NCBI GenBank assembly: GCA_030704615.1 | Contig: CM060733.1 | Span: forward strand, 27,716,001 to 27,780,000 | Reading direction: 5' to 3' | From: Takakia lepidozioides | Lineage: Eukaryota > Streptophyta > Takakiopsida > Takakiales > Takakiaceae | Length of the DNA: 64,000 nucleotides | Shown here: one piece after another, positions 1 to 11,084 of the stretch | How positions within the stretch are numbered: the stretch's first letter is position 1 | Layout of the letters: each line of letters starts with the position of its first letter | The notes under the pieces: generated by a model | The model's database searches: none | Seen by the model: only the letters and a program-made list of their open reading frames with translations | Told to the model about the DNA's origin: nothing | Made by a program: the position numbers and the translations under genes

Positions 1-306
1 GGGGTTACCAACTAGTTCCGGATGTGATTCGACTGCGCATAAGCATTATCTAATTCTCTTTGGAGATTACAAGTTACAACTTGGGTTCCGGATGGGATTC
101 GACCACGCATAAGCATTATCTAATTCTCTTTGGGGGTTACAACTTGGGTTCCAGATGGGATTCGACCGCGCATAAGCATTATCTAATTCTCTTTGGAGAT
201 TACAAGTTACAACTTGGGTTCCAGTGGGATTCGACCGCGCATAAGCATTATCTACAGGTTACAACTTGGGTTCCGGATGGAATTCGGCCACGCATAAGCA
301 CTATCT
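1..306. repeat. Short tandem repeat, about five copies of a 52-70 bp unit
   Basis: Each unit reads roughly TTACAACTTGGGTTCC, then a GATGGGATTCGACC-like block, then CGCATAAGCATTATCTA, with a variable tail. Unit starts seen at about 74, 137, 207 and 259, preceded by a more diverged copy from position 1, so spacing varies (63, 70, 52 bp). The array runs off the left edge of the window. No protein coding potential is inferred; the open frame across it only reflects the periodic sequence. Confidence 0.9.
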
Positions 307-333
307 TGTTGTGGTTGGGCCCCAAGGACAACT

Positions 334-360
334 AGATAATGGTTATGCGTGGCCGAATAC
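334..360. repeat. Inverted extra copy of the tandem repeat core
   Basis: Bases 334-359 are the reverse complement of the core of the last tandem unit at 281-306 with about 23 of 26 positions matching. The two arms are separated by about 27 bp, so the end of the array can fold into a hairpin. Confidence 0.75.
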
Positions 361-1766
361 CACGCGAAATGGGGTGGTAAACTAAATGGGTTACCATTCC
401 GACGCCGTGTTTTTCAAATTGGTGGGATTTCCACCCCAACAATTGTCGGGTAGTGCCCAAAAAAATCAGGCAATCTTTTATAGCCCTAATGTGAAAGAAT
501 GACAAAAAATTGTGTCTTCCATCCACAAGACCCACCTCATACTTGTACAGATTGAAAGTATGACAGTTGATGACCACCATCATTATCTGGGTAGAAAGGT
601 ACTGTTTTGTACCACACGTCAGAACTGCAGCAGTCTGCTTTTCGATTCAATACTGCAGGCCTCCTCACTGCAAAGGGCTTGTAGTTTTGAGAGGGAAAAA
701 AAATTCTTTCCTTGCATCACATGCTCCAGAGATCACACGGACGTAACGATGATGTCCTCTGCCATATCATAAGGAAAAAATCTGAAGGAAGCAGAATGAC
801 GGACAAGGGCTGGAGAACCTGCATCATGTGAGGGCCCACAGGTTGCCGGAGATTCTAGCATTTCTCCGTGGTAGCTTGTAGGAAACACATTCCCTCCCAA
901 ACACTACACCAAGAATAAACTAGAAAGACTTGTGGATTCATGGCATCGTCGTGCAGCGAGGCTGAAGTGCTATAAATGGAGTGCCGGATGGAGGGTTTGC
1001 CAGTTTGGAGGACTTGCTTCTACTGGGGGGTCGGCGAGTTATATAAAGGACAAAGAGATCATAGAGATTGTCGTCACAAAGATTGTAGAGAAAAGACAAG
1101 ACGGATTTCAATATATAATCTAGCCCTATGAGACTTTGTTTCTCCTCTTGGGGACAGTTATACCCATTTGTACAGTCACCCCCACTTTGGGTCTTTTTAT
1201 AAAAGCTATGCGGAGAGATCTCAAGCTTTCCTGACCAGTGGTTATATTTTCCTTTCCCCTATGATCTATCTGCCGTGAGCAAGAGATCCAGGCACTGCAC
1301 CACGTGTGTTGTGGAGAAAGTGCCTTCGCTTTAAGTGTGTAGAGATGGAGCTCTAATTATGTCTTGTGCACCTTCCTGCTAGAGGAGATTGCACTCCACC
1401 TGGCTCTTGCAGCATTGTTTCCGGGTCGCTCTCGCAACGATGAACATTCTCCCTCAGCTAAAATCCAAACGCTTCATACACTGAGCCCCCTTTGCCGACC
1501 TGCTTCGCGACCCCTCTCTCCCTCTCTCTCTCACGTGGGCTCTAACACCACATCAATTGCAGTGTTTGCAAGAGCTGACTGTGCTGTCAAGATCTGCAAT
1601 GTTGGAGCAGTTGTCACCCTCTCGGTTAGCGAGTGTGGGTGGGTATGCAAAAGGCAGTGCTTGAAATTCAAAACCTCTCTAGCTCATTTCTCAGCAGTAA
1701 TCTGGGCATGCGTAGGGAATAGATCAGGGGTGAAATCTTCTCAGTGCAAATTTGTGCAATAGGGCC
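361..1766. other. No gene recognised
   Basis: Only short frames without family resemblance. There is a CTCTCTCTCTCTC-like pyrimidine tract near 1517-1530. This could be promoter or leader sequence for the frame at 1767, but nothing in the sequence proves it. Confidence 0.5.
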
Positions 1767-2231
1767 ATGAAGCGGATGGCGCAGTTCCTGACCCCACAGC
1801 ATCCTCGCTTCCGGCGATGGGGAGGGGCGTCCCCCATGCTAGCGCGCGAGCTGCCGCTGGAGACGTTGGAGATTGGCTACGAGAGACTCAGCCGATCGCA
1901 GGTGATACGCTTGTGGCGTGAAGTTGACATGCCCGACAGAGAGCGTCCCGATATTTTAAACCTCGGAAAGTGTTCTGGAGGGACGTTTCTTTCTAGATCG
2001 AACTGGGCGCGATGGCTGAAACCTGCTTCCTGGAAAGGCCGCCTGGCAGAAACGAGCAACTATGGCAGTTCCATTTCGGACACTAATTCGGGGATTGTAT
2101 CTAATAGTCTATTAGCAGCGTTTGAAATTACAGAGATTAGCCATGATATTCCAGTGACCAAACCTGTAAAGAAGCGGAGGTCCTGGTGGCCTGATCCTTC
2201 AGAGAGACGGTGGCCACAAGGTTGGTATTAG
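1767..2231 (+). CDS. Hypothetical protein, 154 aa, unrecognised
   Basis: An ATG at 1767 opens a 154-codon frame that starts MKRMAQFLTPQHPRFRRWGG and ends in a basic, tryptophan-rich tail (KKRRSWWPDPSERRW). The first 60 residues are rich in Arg, Leu and Pro, as in organellar presequences, but no family is recognised. It could be a first exon, a small orphan gene or chance. I see no convincing donor site that would extend it. No frame-disrupted homologue is seen elsewhere in the window. Confidence 0.3.
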   Translation: MKRMAQFLTPQHPRFRRWGGASPMLARELPLETLEIGYERLSRSQVIRLWREVDMPDRERPDILNLGKCSGGTFLSRSNWARWLKPASWKGRLAETSNYGSSISDTNSGIVSNSLLAAFEITEISHDIPVTKPVKKRRSWWPDPSERRWPQGWY

Positions 2232-3869
2232 ATGTACCCATCGGACCAAAATTGATTCATCCAAGTGGTCTTAGATCTGGCTCACCTCCGGCTCAGTTGA
2301 AGGGCACTCCGACTGGTTGCTCAGATCTTTTGAGCTTGAACATTGATAGATCTGAAGACATAGAGTGACGTCTCAAGTGTGCCTTAGGAGAGCGAGAGGA
2401 GAGCGCCCCAGCCCAGAAGTCTCTATTCAAACATTATCTAGATTGCTGGACTATCAATCAATTGTTGCGAAGTTAATGAAGGATTGAGCTGTACTGATCA
2501 TGAATTGGATTAGAATACATGTCTCTAGAGTTAAATAAATGCATGCGCGTTGACATCTCAACAGCATTGAAGAATTGTTGCAGCAGTGAGAGGAGAGTCA
2601 CAGGTCCAGCTCAAGGTTGTGCACCTCGGAGGGTGGGCCAGGACCGCACAAATGATGCCGAGCTGTTGATGCAGCTGCTGCTTCACGCACTGATCTCTGA
2701 GCTCCTACACATGTGACAGTATCAGTCTTGGATTGATCTGGGTAACAGCGTCACACACTATTCTAGTTGTTGAAACAGCTCATCAATTGATGTAGGACGA
2801 GCTCATGCTGCACAACAAACCATCTCTTCATTTCTTGCTTGCAAAACGGGAGAATCACACTCACTGTTGTGCTTGCAACATGTTCACCCAAACATATTGC
2901 AACTCTTGAGAGAAACTTGTGCACAAGATACTGTAAATCTTTGAACATGAAATTTAACTTATGTCAAGCATGGGAAAATCACTCATCAATATGCCGAGTC
3001 TGCATGTCTAACATTTTGCTAGCTTAGGTCGTATATATCTGATTTTGAATTCACGGATTTCAATTAGCTCGTTGTTTGGTGAACTCCCTGGCTGAGTTTA
3101 CATCATGAATAGCTACCACCAGACCTCAAACTACACAAGTTCCATACAAGAATTGATGCAACTTGACTCTCAGATCCATGATGGGCGGAACCGATCGAGA
3201 TTTGTGGGTAATCCCAATACCGGGAAACTTGGGTTTCGCTCCAGTTTTGCTTTGCAGCAAAATCCCCTGTCTGTACACGGAATCTTTTGAGCACTACAAT
3301 TGCATCCCCCAACATCGATGTAGCCGAATAAAGATCGCCGTGCATCTCTGTCCTTTTATCACAACAGTTCACCCTGGAAAGTTTCGATATCTAGCTTATG
3401 TGGCCCGCCTCAACATACCATACATGTATCTAGAGCAGGCCGGGGCCTGCAGCTCACTGATCCGGATTATCCTTGAGTCCTTGAACACAAGCAGATCTGA
3501 GCTCAAAACCTCCTACAACTCTGACTATGTAACCCTATGTACATGATGTTTAATCACAGGAGCCAAATTTTTATAGCTCGACTAAAGCTCTAAAAGTGCT
3601 CAGAAACTAGAAGTCTCCAAATCCTGGACAGGGTTCGGACTAGCAATCAAGACTTCAGGTGGTCAGAACTAGCTACCAGTACTTGGGATCCGTCTCCTCC
3701 CCATCTTTTCTTTTCACAGTGCATCAGTACATGTTGGTGTAGGCTATGAGCGGCGGTTCAGGTGTTATAACCAAGGATTAAGGCATTTCTTACGAAACCA
3801 GTAGTCTTGGTGTAATTCTACATAGAACAGTTTGTCCGTAAAATGGTGCTAGTGATATTCCGTTTCTGA
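2232..3869. other. No gene recognised
   Basis: Short frames on both strands only, none with family resemblance. A 127-codon frame at 3163-3546 lacks any recognisable domain and I treat it as chance. Confidence 0.5.
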
Positions 3870-3956
3870 ACAACAGAACATCCAGCACTAACGACCTCAT
3901 TTTTTTTCGGTAGTCTGAGTAGAAATCATTTAAGGCTTCGTCTTGTACAGCTTGCC

Positions 3957-6100
3957 TTGAAGAGAGTCAGCAAGAGTATTTCTAGCACTGGGGATTTGAA
4001 GGTACTGTGTAAGGAGGGAAGATTGCGAGAGGCACTACAAATTTTGGACAAATGGGGCGGTTGGGCAGATTCCAGTACTTATGTTTCTCTCTTGCAGCGG
4101 TACACCACCATGAGAGCCGTTGCAGAAGGAAAGCAGGTGCATGCCCACATTCTCCGCAGTGAATTCAAGCCAAACATCCTTTTAGTCAACACCCTTTGTC
4201 AACATGTATGTCAAGTGTGGGAGCATGGTGGATGCACGACAAGTGCTTGAGGAAGTTTCCCAACGAGATAAATTCACATGGGCTACGATGATGGCAGGAT
4301 ATGCCAAACACGGGCATGCCGACGAGGCTTTTAAACTCTACGAACAAATGCAACAGGAAGGTGTAACAACTGACAGGGTCACATTCATATGTGTTCTCAA
4401 AGCATGTGCTAGCCTAGGAGCCCTGGAAAAGGGCAAACGAGTCCATTCTGACCTCATGAAAGCTGGAATTGAGGCGGACATGATTTTGGAGACGGCCCTT
4501 GTTGACATGTATGGTAAATGTGGGCGCATAAAGGATGCGCGCCAAGTCTTTGACAAAATGGCCAAACAAGATGTAGTCTCATGGAGTGCAATGATCGCAG
4601 GATATACTCTGTGCGAGCATGCTGAAGAAGCAGTCAAAATCTATGAGCAAATGCAGCGGGAAGAGGTGACTCCTGACAGGCTGACGTTCATTTGTATTCT
4701 CAATGCATGTGCCCATCTAGGAGCCTTGGAAAAGGGCAAGGAGGTCCATGCTCATATCATCAAAGCTGGAATTACATCATATATCAATTTGGAGACAACC
4801 CTTCTTGACATGTATGCCAAATGCGGGAGTATAAAGGATGCTCGGCAAGTGTTTGATAAAATGGTTAAACGAAATGTGATCTCTTGGAGTGCAATGATCA
4901 CAGGATACGCTCAGGGCGGGCATGGTGAAGAGGCACTCATAATCTATGAGCAAATGCAACAGGAAGGGGTGACAGCTGACAAGGTCACCTTTATTTCCGT
5001 GCTCAATGCATGTGCCAGACTAGGAGCCCTGGAAAAGGCCCAGGTAGTTCATACTGACATTGTAAAAGCTGGAATAGCGTCATATTTGAATCTGACAATG
5101 CTCTGGTCGACACTTATGCAAAATGTGGGAGTGTAATGGATGCGCGTCAAGTGTTCAACAAAATGGCCAAATGCGATCTGGTCTCATGGAACGCGATGAT
5201 TGCAAGGTATGCTCAACATGGGAATGGTAGAGAGGCCCTCCAACTATTTGAACAAATGCAACTTGAAGACTTAAAGCCCGACTGTTTCACTTTCACTTCA
5301 GTTATCTCAGCATGCAGCCATGTGGGCCTTCCAGATGAAGGCTGTGGCTACTTTGTTTCCATGAGCCGAGATCATGGCCTAATACCTACAGTGGAGCATT
5401 TTGGCTGCATGGTGGACCTCCTGGGCCGTGCGGGGCGATTGGATGAGGCAGAGGACCTCATCAAGAAAATCCCAATTGAAGCAGGTGCTTCAGTGTGGGG
5501 AGCCTTGCTTGGTGCTTGCAGAGTCCATGGCAATGTAGAGATAGAAGAACACACTGCCAACTGCATTCTCAAGAAGGATCCACAACATGCCTCAGCTTAT
5601 GGTTGCTGTCAAACATCTATGCTGCAGCTGGCAGGTGGATGATAAAGCCAAAGTGAGGAAAATGATGGAGGACAGAGGTGTCACAAAGGAACCAGGGTTC
5701 AGCTGCATTGAGGTCAACAAGCAGGTGCATGCATTTGTCTCCGAAGACAGACTACATCCACAAATTGGGGAAATCCATGCTGAGCTAAGCAGATTGTCCC
5801 TCAACATGAAGGATGGTGGATATGTGCCTGACACACGCTTTGTATTGCATGACATGGAGGAGGATCGAAAACGCTTTTCTCTTTGCCACCACAGTGAAAG
5901 GCTGGCAATTGCTTTTGGGCTCGTAAGCACACCTCCAGGGACATCTATCTGCATCATAAAAAACCTTCGAGTATGTGGTGACTGCCACAATGCCACCAAG
6001 TTTATTTCAAAAAATCGTTGGACGACCCGTTGTTGTAAGGGATGCCCACCGCTTTCACCACTTCCAAGATGGAGTTTGTTCTTGTGGTGACTATTGGTGA
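3957..6100 (+). pseudogene. DYW-type PPR protein pseudogene (at least five frameshifts)
   Basis: PLS-class PPR proteins bind organellar RNA; the C-terminal DYW domain is a cytidine deaminase-like domain used in C-to-U editing. PPR repeats run from about 4020 to 5490 (for example YVKCGSMVDARQVLEEVSQR, then several GYA..G..EEA units), followed by E/E+ regions and a DYW domain with the HSERLAIAF and CGDCH zinc-binding motifs (near 5895 and 5975), ending SCGDYW at 6100. The reading frame is broken by single-base changes: an extra T near 4195, a lost base near 5093, a lost base near 5603, a lost base near 5637, and an extra A in an A-run near 6007-6012. The open frame reaches back to 3870 without any ATG, so the start is also missing. 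The protein resembles the intact gene at 8433-11084, pointing the opposite way. A base-calling origin cannot be fully excluded, but neighbouring genes are clean. Confidence 0.9.
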
Positions 6101-6960
6101 AACATGAACATGAGAGACATATGTTGGTTCTGTAATGTACTTATTGTTTCTGTGAGCCATGAGCCCCTTGAAAGAAACGACAGTGAAAACCTCTTTTCAG
6201 GTGAACTGCCATTGTGATCACCACAATTGAAATATGAGAAGCAGCAAAGGTGCTGATAACCTTATCACAGAGCAGTTCTCCACACTTAGCATGGACAAGC
6301 AAGGATCAAGAAGCTTCTCAAGGTAGATGGTCTGAGATCTAAGCACAGGAAAACTGGCCAAGAGGTATTGCCAGTGATTTTCCTCGGTGCGACTGGGGGG
6401 AGCCAACATCGCATACATGTTGACAGTTGTTCCTTCATATTACAAGAGATGGAGAAGTACAAGGCTTGTCAGATTGATTAATGTCAATCCAACGCTTTTT
6501 GTCCACCAAATATCTGTTGCAACAACATATTTTTGTTATGGTCACACAAATGAAGGTATAACATGACCAGCTGCCAGAAGTTCTGCAGATGAATTGCATG
6601 TTCTGATTTATTACGAAATTACTTTTGAGACACTTTGTGGGGTAAGCCTGAGACAGTTTGTCAAATTGAGATTGACCCAATTTATGTAGAACTATTAGCA
6701 TGCTGTGGCCATCATCTAACCTGCCAACAGGGGCATATGGTCTGTGCAGGGAGGGACAACATAAATCTGTGGACTTCACTAAGCACACCGAGGCCTGATG
6801 AAAAAATCTGTTACATGGTCTCAGTGGTTTCCAGGGAGAGTTCTCAATGCGATGTTTCCTCACTTGAAGTTGGGGTTGTAATCCGGCTTGCGCTTGCTAC
6901 CTGATAAATATGTATCCCAAGTTGATGGAAAATAACATAGCTAGCAGTAGGGCCATGTTG
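6101..6960. other. No gene recognised
   Basis: Presumably contains the former 3' flank of the PPR pseudogene. Frames on either strand (up to 142 codons on the minus strand at 6435-6863) show no family resemblance. Confidence 0.4.
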
Positions 6961-7260
6961 GGACCACTTCGATTGCATGCAGGAATGTCCTCGGAAGACT
7001 TTGTTTGCCATAGTCTTGTGGCCATCGTACCATGCCCCAGTTTGGATAGAAACACAGGGTATAGACACTACCTTTGTGAGGGGCTCACGCTAGTTGTGTG
7101 ACTTTCCTTTATATAAACACCTAGTTTGTGCTTTCCAGATATCCTCTAGAAAGCCATTCACACAAGCATCAACTTGTTGTGTGAGCAGCCCAAAAGCTAG
7201 ACCCCAAGAGGCCGAGGTCTATAGCTTTGGGATGAACATTTGTGTGGATGAACGATGTGA
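6960..7260 (+). repeat. Interspersed repeat family, copy A
   Basis: Shares an ordered set of blocks with 40335-40640 (same orientation) and 55790-56150 (opposite): a TTGTTTGCCATAG / GTGGCCAT block, then GTGAGGGGCTCAC, then a GTGACTT(A/T)CCTT block, then CCAGATATCCTCTAGA, then CATCAACTTGTTGTGTG, then GACCCCAAGAGG. Ends are not defined; I see no clear terminal repeats or coding sequence. It may be a non-autonomous transposon or a LINE/LTR remnant. Confidence 0.7.
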
Positions 7261-7463
7261 GAGACAGAGCGCTGGTGGATGGGTTGCCTTGAAAGGGTTG
7301 CTACCAGTGTTGGGCAATTCTTTATTCGTGGCAAACCCCCAATGTTCCAGCCGAGTTCTATACCCTTGTAACCACAGGATCCAAGGGCTGGGACTGGATG
7401 TTTGACACTGCTTCGTACACCCTTAATATGGTAGAAGTATGTCAGAGGTTGTTTGTAATTAAG

Positions 7464-7961
7464 TGGCTCTGTGCAATGGTGATGATTGGGAACATGAAGA
7501 AACGTTTACAGATGACGATGAGGCAGTGGGCAACGATCCTGAAGAGCGGGAGAGCAGGTTCTGGAAGGACCAGCGCCACCTTGAATCAAACAGGTAAGTG
7601 GTTTGTTGGTTCTGGCGCCCACAAGACTGTGATTAGCGCCTGTTCTGCAGCTCGATTGCGTGGTTGAAGGTCACAGTTAATTTAATGTAGAACATTGGTT
7701 CAGCAGCTGTTTCACTGCATGAATCATGTTTTGTTCTGAGAGGTGGCTTTTGTTCTGGCCTGAATTCTTCAGTGTTGTGTTTGTGAATGGATGTTGGCAC
7801 TCTAGGACGAAGAAGAAGAGGAGCTTAGCCTAGAGGGACAGCGGAATGAAGAGGGGCCAGGAGGCTTGAGCAAGTCTGGTCGTGAGCTGAAGAAGTTGCT
7901 TGGTAAACGAGGTCTTGACGACTCTGACGGTGGTGATGATGACGAAGAAGATGATGAAGAT
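7464..7961 (+). pseudogene. RAP74: TFIIF alpha subunit (RAP74) gene fragment, two exons
   Basis: Two exon-like pieces match the acidic middle of plant TFIIF-alpha, a general factor of RNA polymerase II initiation. Exon 7464-7593 encodes GDDWEHEETFTDDDEAVGND and is bounded by AAG and a CAG|GTAAGT donor. Exon 7806-7961 encodes an acidic stretch, then GGLSKSGRELKKLLGK, then more acidic residues, and ends at GAT|GTAAGG. The N-terminal winged-helix and dimerisation part and the C-terminal winged helix are absent from the neighbourhood. In the first exon a base is lost near 7556 and the expected PPEIKQ motif reads with a TGA in place of Glu (near 7583), so the frame is not continuous. This is therefore a truncated, decayed copy or captured gene fragment, not a working gene. 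It lies between two PPR genes and just after repeat copy A. Confidence 0.75.
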
Positions 7962-8432
7962 GTAAGGGTGTATGTATGCAGGGTGCTTGTTAGGTATTCA
8001 CCGTCACTAGACGGCGTCAAAATGACAATCCCAGTCTGTGATTGAAAGTCCGCTATGCATAACCAGAGTGTATACAAATCCAAAAATCTGGGTATAACGC
8101 AAGTATGCTGAAACTCGTATACCAACCCAACACTGGAATCCACAGTACTCATCTTGAAAGCTTCTGCAGCTCGTGGTATATAAGGAGAATGGGTGACAAT
8201 GCATGTCAGAGACACTGGATGTTCTCCAATCATACCAGAAAGCACCAATCTTCCTTCCAAACCCCAATTTTTGTCACACCTATTCCGAACTAGTATCATC
8301 TGTTCCTAAAAAATTCACCCCTTTGCTACTACTGTTCAGATCACACTTGGATGTGGTCCTCAGACCAGCTCACAGGGAGTGCTATGCTGACTGGTGCTAT
8401 GCTGACTCCATCTCTTTGGTTTTAAAGGTACT
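7962..8432. other. No gene recognised; probable 3' flank of the minus-strand PPR gene
   Basis: Sits downstream of the stop codon of the DYW gene at 8433 and after the TFIIF-alpha fragment. No coding resemblance seen. Confidence 0.45.
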
Positions 8433-11084
8433 TCACCAGTACTCTCCACAGGAACAGACCCCATCTTGAAAGTGGTGAAAGCGGTTGAAATCCCGTACAA
8501 CAATTGTTCGCCCGACAATCTTTGAAATGAACTTGGTGGCCATGTGGCAGTCACCACACACCCGAAGGTTCTTAATGATATAGAGAGGTGTCCCTATCGA
8601 TGTGCTGATGAGCCCAAAAGCAATGGCCAGCCTCTCACTATGGTGACAAAGGAAAATTTCCTTCAGCTCCTCCCCCACATTGTGCAATACGAAGCTAGTG
8701 TCAGGCAGGTATCCAGCCTCCTTCATTTGCCTGGACAATCTCTTCAGCTCAGCATGGATGTCCTCAATTTGTGGATGTGACTTGTCATCAACAACGAATG
8801 TATGGACCTGCTTGTCAACCTCAATGAGGCAGCGACCTGGCTCCTTAATGACACCTCTGTCCTTCATCATTTTCCTCACCTTTGCAGTATCGGCCCACAT
8901 GCCAGCTGCAGCATAGATGTTTGATAGCAGCACATAAGTTGCAGCATCATGTGGATCGCGCTTGAGAATGCATTTTGCTGCACGTTCTGCCAGCTCCACT
9001 TTGCCATGGATTCTGCAGGCTCCAAGTAAGGCCCTCCACACTGAAGCCGCTGGTTCAAATGGCATTCTGTAAATGATGTCCTCTGCCTCATCCACTTGAC
9101 CTGCACGACCAAGAAGGTCCACCACACAGCCAAAATGCTCCACTGTAGGAGTGACACCATGATCTCGAGGCATGGAGTGAAAGTAGTGTAGTCCTTCATC
9201 CACTAGGCCCACATGGCTACATGCACAGAGAACCCCAATAAATGTGACACCATTTGCCTTCAAGCCTTCCTGCTGCATTTGTTCAAACAGTTGCAATGCC
9301 TCCCTACCGTGCCCTTGCTGAGCATATCCTGCAATCATTGCACTCCATGAGACCACATCTCGCTTAGCCATGCTGTCAAACACTCGACGGGCATCATTTC
9401 CACTCCCACATTTACCATACATGTCAACAAGGGTATTGTCCAAAATGGTATTTGGCTGAAGTCCAGCTTTAATAATGTCAGTGTGGACCTCCTTGCCCTT
9501 TCTCAAGGCTGCCAAGCTGGCACACGCATTGAGAACACAGACAAATGTGACCTGGTTAGGTGTCACCCCTTCCCGTACCATTAGCTCATAGGTCTCCAAA
9601 GCCTCCCTACCACACCCATGCTGAGCATATCCTGCGATCATTGCACTCCATGAGACCACATTTGGCTTCACGCCTTCCTGTTGCATTTGTTCAAACAGTT
9701 GCAGGGCCTCTCTGACATACCCATGCTGAGCATATCCTGCAACAATTGCATTCCATGACACCACGGATCGCTTAGCCATGTTGTCAAAAACTTGCCGTGC
9801 GTCATTCAGGCTCCCACATTTGGCATACATGTTGACAAGAGTATTCTCCAGAATCACATTTGGCTGAGTTCCAGCTTCGGTGATGGAAGCATGGACCTCT
9901 CTGCCCTTTTCCAGGTCTGCCAGGCTGGCACACGCCTTGAGAACGCAAATAAATGTGACGGTGTTGGGTGTCACCCCTTCCTGTGTCATTTGCTCGTACA
10001 TCGCTACAGCCTCCCTACCACACCCATGCTGAGCATATCCAGTGACCATTGCATTCCAGGACACCACATCTCGCTTAACCATATTGTCGAACACTAGATG
10101 TGCATCCTTCATGCTTCTGCATTTAGCATACATATCAATAAGGGTATTCTCCAGAACAATATCTGACACAATTCCAGCTTTGATGATGTCAGCATGGACC
10201 TCTATGCCCTTTTGCAGGGCTACCAGGCTGGCACATGCTTTCAAAATACAAATGAATGTGACCCTGCCTGGTGTTACCCCTTCCTGTCTCATTTGCTCAT
10301 ACATCTCAAAAGCCTCTGTACCAAAATCATGCTGAGCATATCCTGCAATCATTGCATTCCATGAGCCTATATCTCGCTTAGCCATATTCTCAAACACTAG
10401 ACACGCATCCTTCATGCTCCCGCATTTGGCATACATGTCGATGAGGGTATTCTCTAACATGACATCTGCCGAAATCCCAGCTTTTATGATGTCAGCATGG
10501 ACACGCATGCCCTTTTCCAGAATCATGAGGCTGGCGCACGCCTTAAGAACAGCAGTGTAGGTGACGTTGTCTGGTGTCAACCCTTCCAAGATCATTTGCT
10601 CATAGATCTCCAATGCCTCCCTACCACACCCATGCTTGGCATATCCTGCCATCATTGTATTCCACGTAAATATATCTCGTTCAGGCATTTTGTCAAACAC
10701 TTGGCGTGCATCCACCACACTTCCGCATTTGGCATACATGTTAACAAGGTTATTGAGGATTAAGATGTTGGGTTTGAATCCACTTTGGATAATGTGGGCA
10801 TGGACCTGCTTTCCCTCTGCTAGGCCTTTACTCCGGATGCACATCTGCAGCAGACAGATGTAAATGTTGGAGTCTGCCAATGTGCCTGGCTGGTGCAGAC
10901 CGTGCAGAGCCTCTTTCAGTCGTCCTGCCTTACACAGTGTCCACACATCCCAACAAATTCTAGAAGAGTTCAATTTGACTCCCTGTGTTGATCCTCTTTC
11001 AGCAGCAGTGGTGATGGTGCAGGTGCTGCCCTTGCTTTTGGTCAGATGTCCAGGATACAATGGTGCCTGACTTAGGCCTGCCAT
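8433..11084 (-). CDS. DYW-type PPR protein, intact, 883 aa
   Basis: Intronless full-length PLS-class PPR protein, probably an organellar C-to-U RNA editing factor. Residues 1-45 are Ser/Thr/basic-rich and could be a transit peptide. PPR repeats (P, L and S types) run from about 45 to 680, with recurrent MYAKCGS, SWNAMIAGYAQHG and GREAL motifs and strong mutual similarity. E/E+ regions occupy about 681-786. The DYW domain, about 787-883, carries HSE (815-817), CGDCH (843-847), HH (870-871) and CSC (877-879), so the deaminase-type zinc ligands and catalytic Glu are present. It ends in EYW rather than DYW. Around residues 472-500 one S-type repeat follows the previous one directly after KPNVVSWSAMIAGYAQHG, without the intervening L repeat, which suggests loss of repeats by unequal exchange. 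Start chosen at the first ATG (11084); an in-frame stop is close upstream. Target RNA cannot be read reliably by eye. Confidence 0.93.
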   Translation of the reverse strand: MAGLSQAPLYPGHLTKSKGSTCTITTAAERGSTQGVKLNSSRICWDVWTLCKAGRLKEALHGLHQPGTLADSNIYICLLQMCIRSKGLAEGKQVHAHIIQSGFKPNILILNNLVNMYAKCGSVVDARQVFDKMPERDIFTWNTMMAGYAKHGCGREALEIYEQMILEGLTPDNVTYTAVLKACASLMILEKGMRVHADIIKAGISADVMLENTLIDMYAKCGSMKDACLVFENMAKRDIGSWNAMIAGYAQHDFGTEAFEMYEQMRQEGVTPGRVTFICILKACASLVALQKGIEVHADIIKAGIVSDIVLENTLIDMYAKCRSMKDAHLVFDNMVKRDVVSWNAMVTGYAQHGCGREAVAMYEQMTQEGVTPNTVTFICVLKACASLADLEKGREVHASITEAGTQPNVILENTLVNMYAKCGSLNDARQVFDNMAKRSVVSWNAIVAGYAQHGYVREALQLFEQMQQEGVKPNVVSWSAMIAGYAQHGCGREALETYELMVREGVTPNQVTFVCVLNACASLAALRKGKEVHTDIIKAGLQPNTILDNTLVDMYGKCGSGNDARRVFDSMAKRDVVSWSAMIAGYAQQGHGREALQLFEQMQQEGLKANGVTFIGVLCACSHVGLVDEGLHYFHSMPRDHGVTPTVEHFGCVVDLLGRAGQVDEAEDIIYRMPFEPAASVWRALLGACRIHGKVELAERAAKCILKRDPHDAATYVLLSNIYAAAGMWADTAKVRKMMKDRGVIKEPGRCLIEVDKQVHTFVVDDKSHPQIEDIHAELKRLSRQMKEAGYLPDTSFVLHNVGEELKEIFLCHHSERLAIAFGLISTSIGTPLYIIKNLRVCGDCHMATKFISKIVGRTIVVRDFNRFHHFQDGVCSCGEYW

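Noticed and set aside
7802-8299. 165-codon minus-strand frame ending in Ser runs
   Set aside because: Antisense of the acidic TFIIF-alpha exon; the poly-Ser tail is the complement of GAA/GAT codons.
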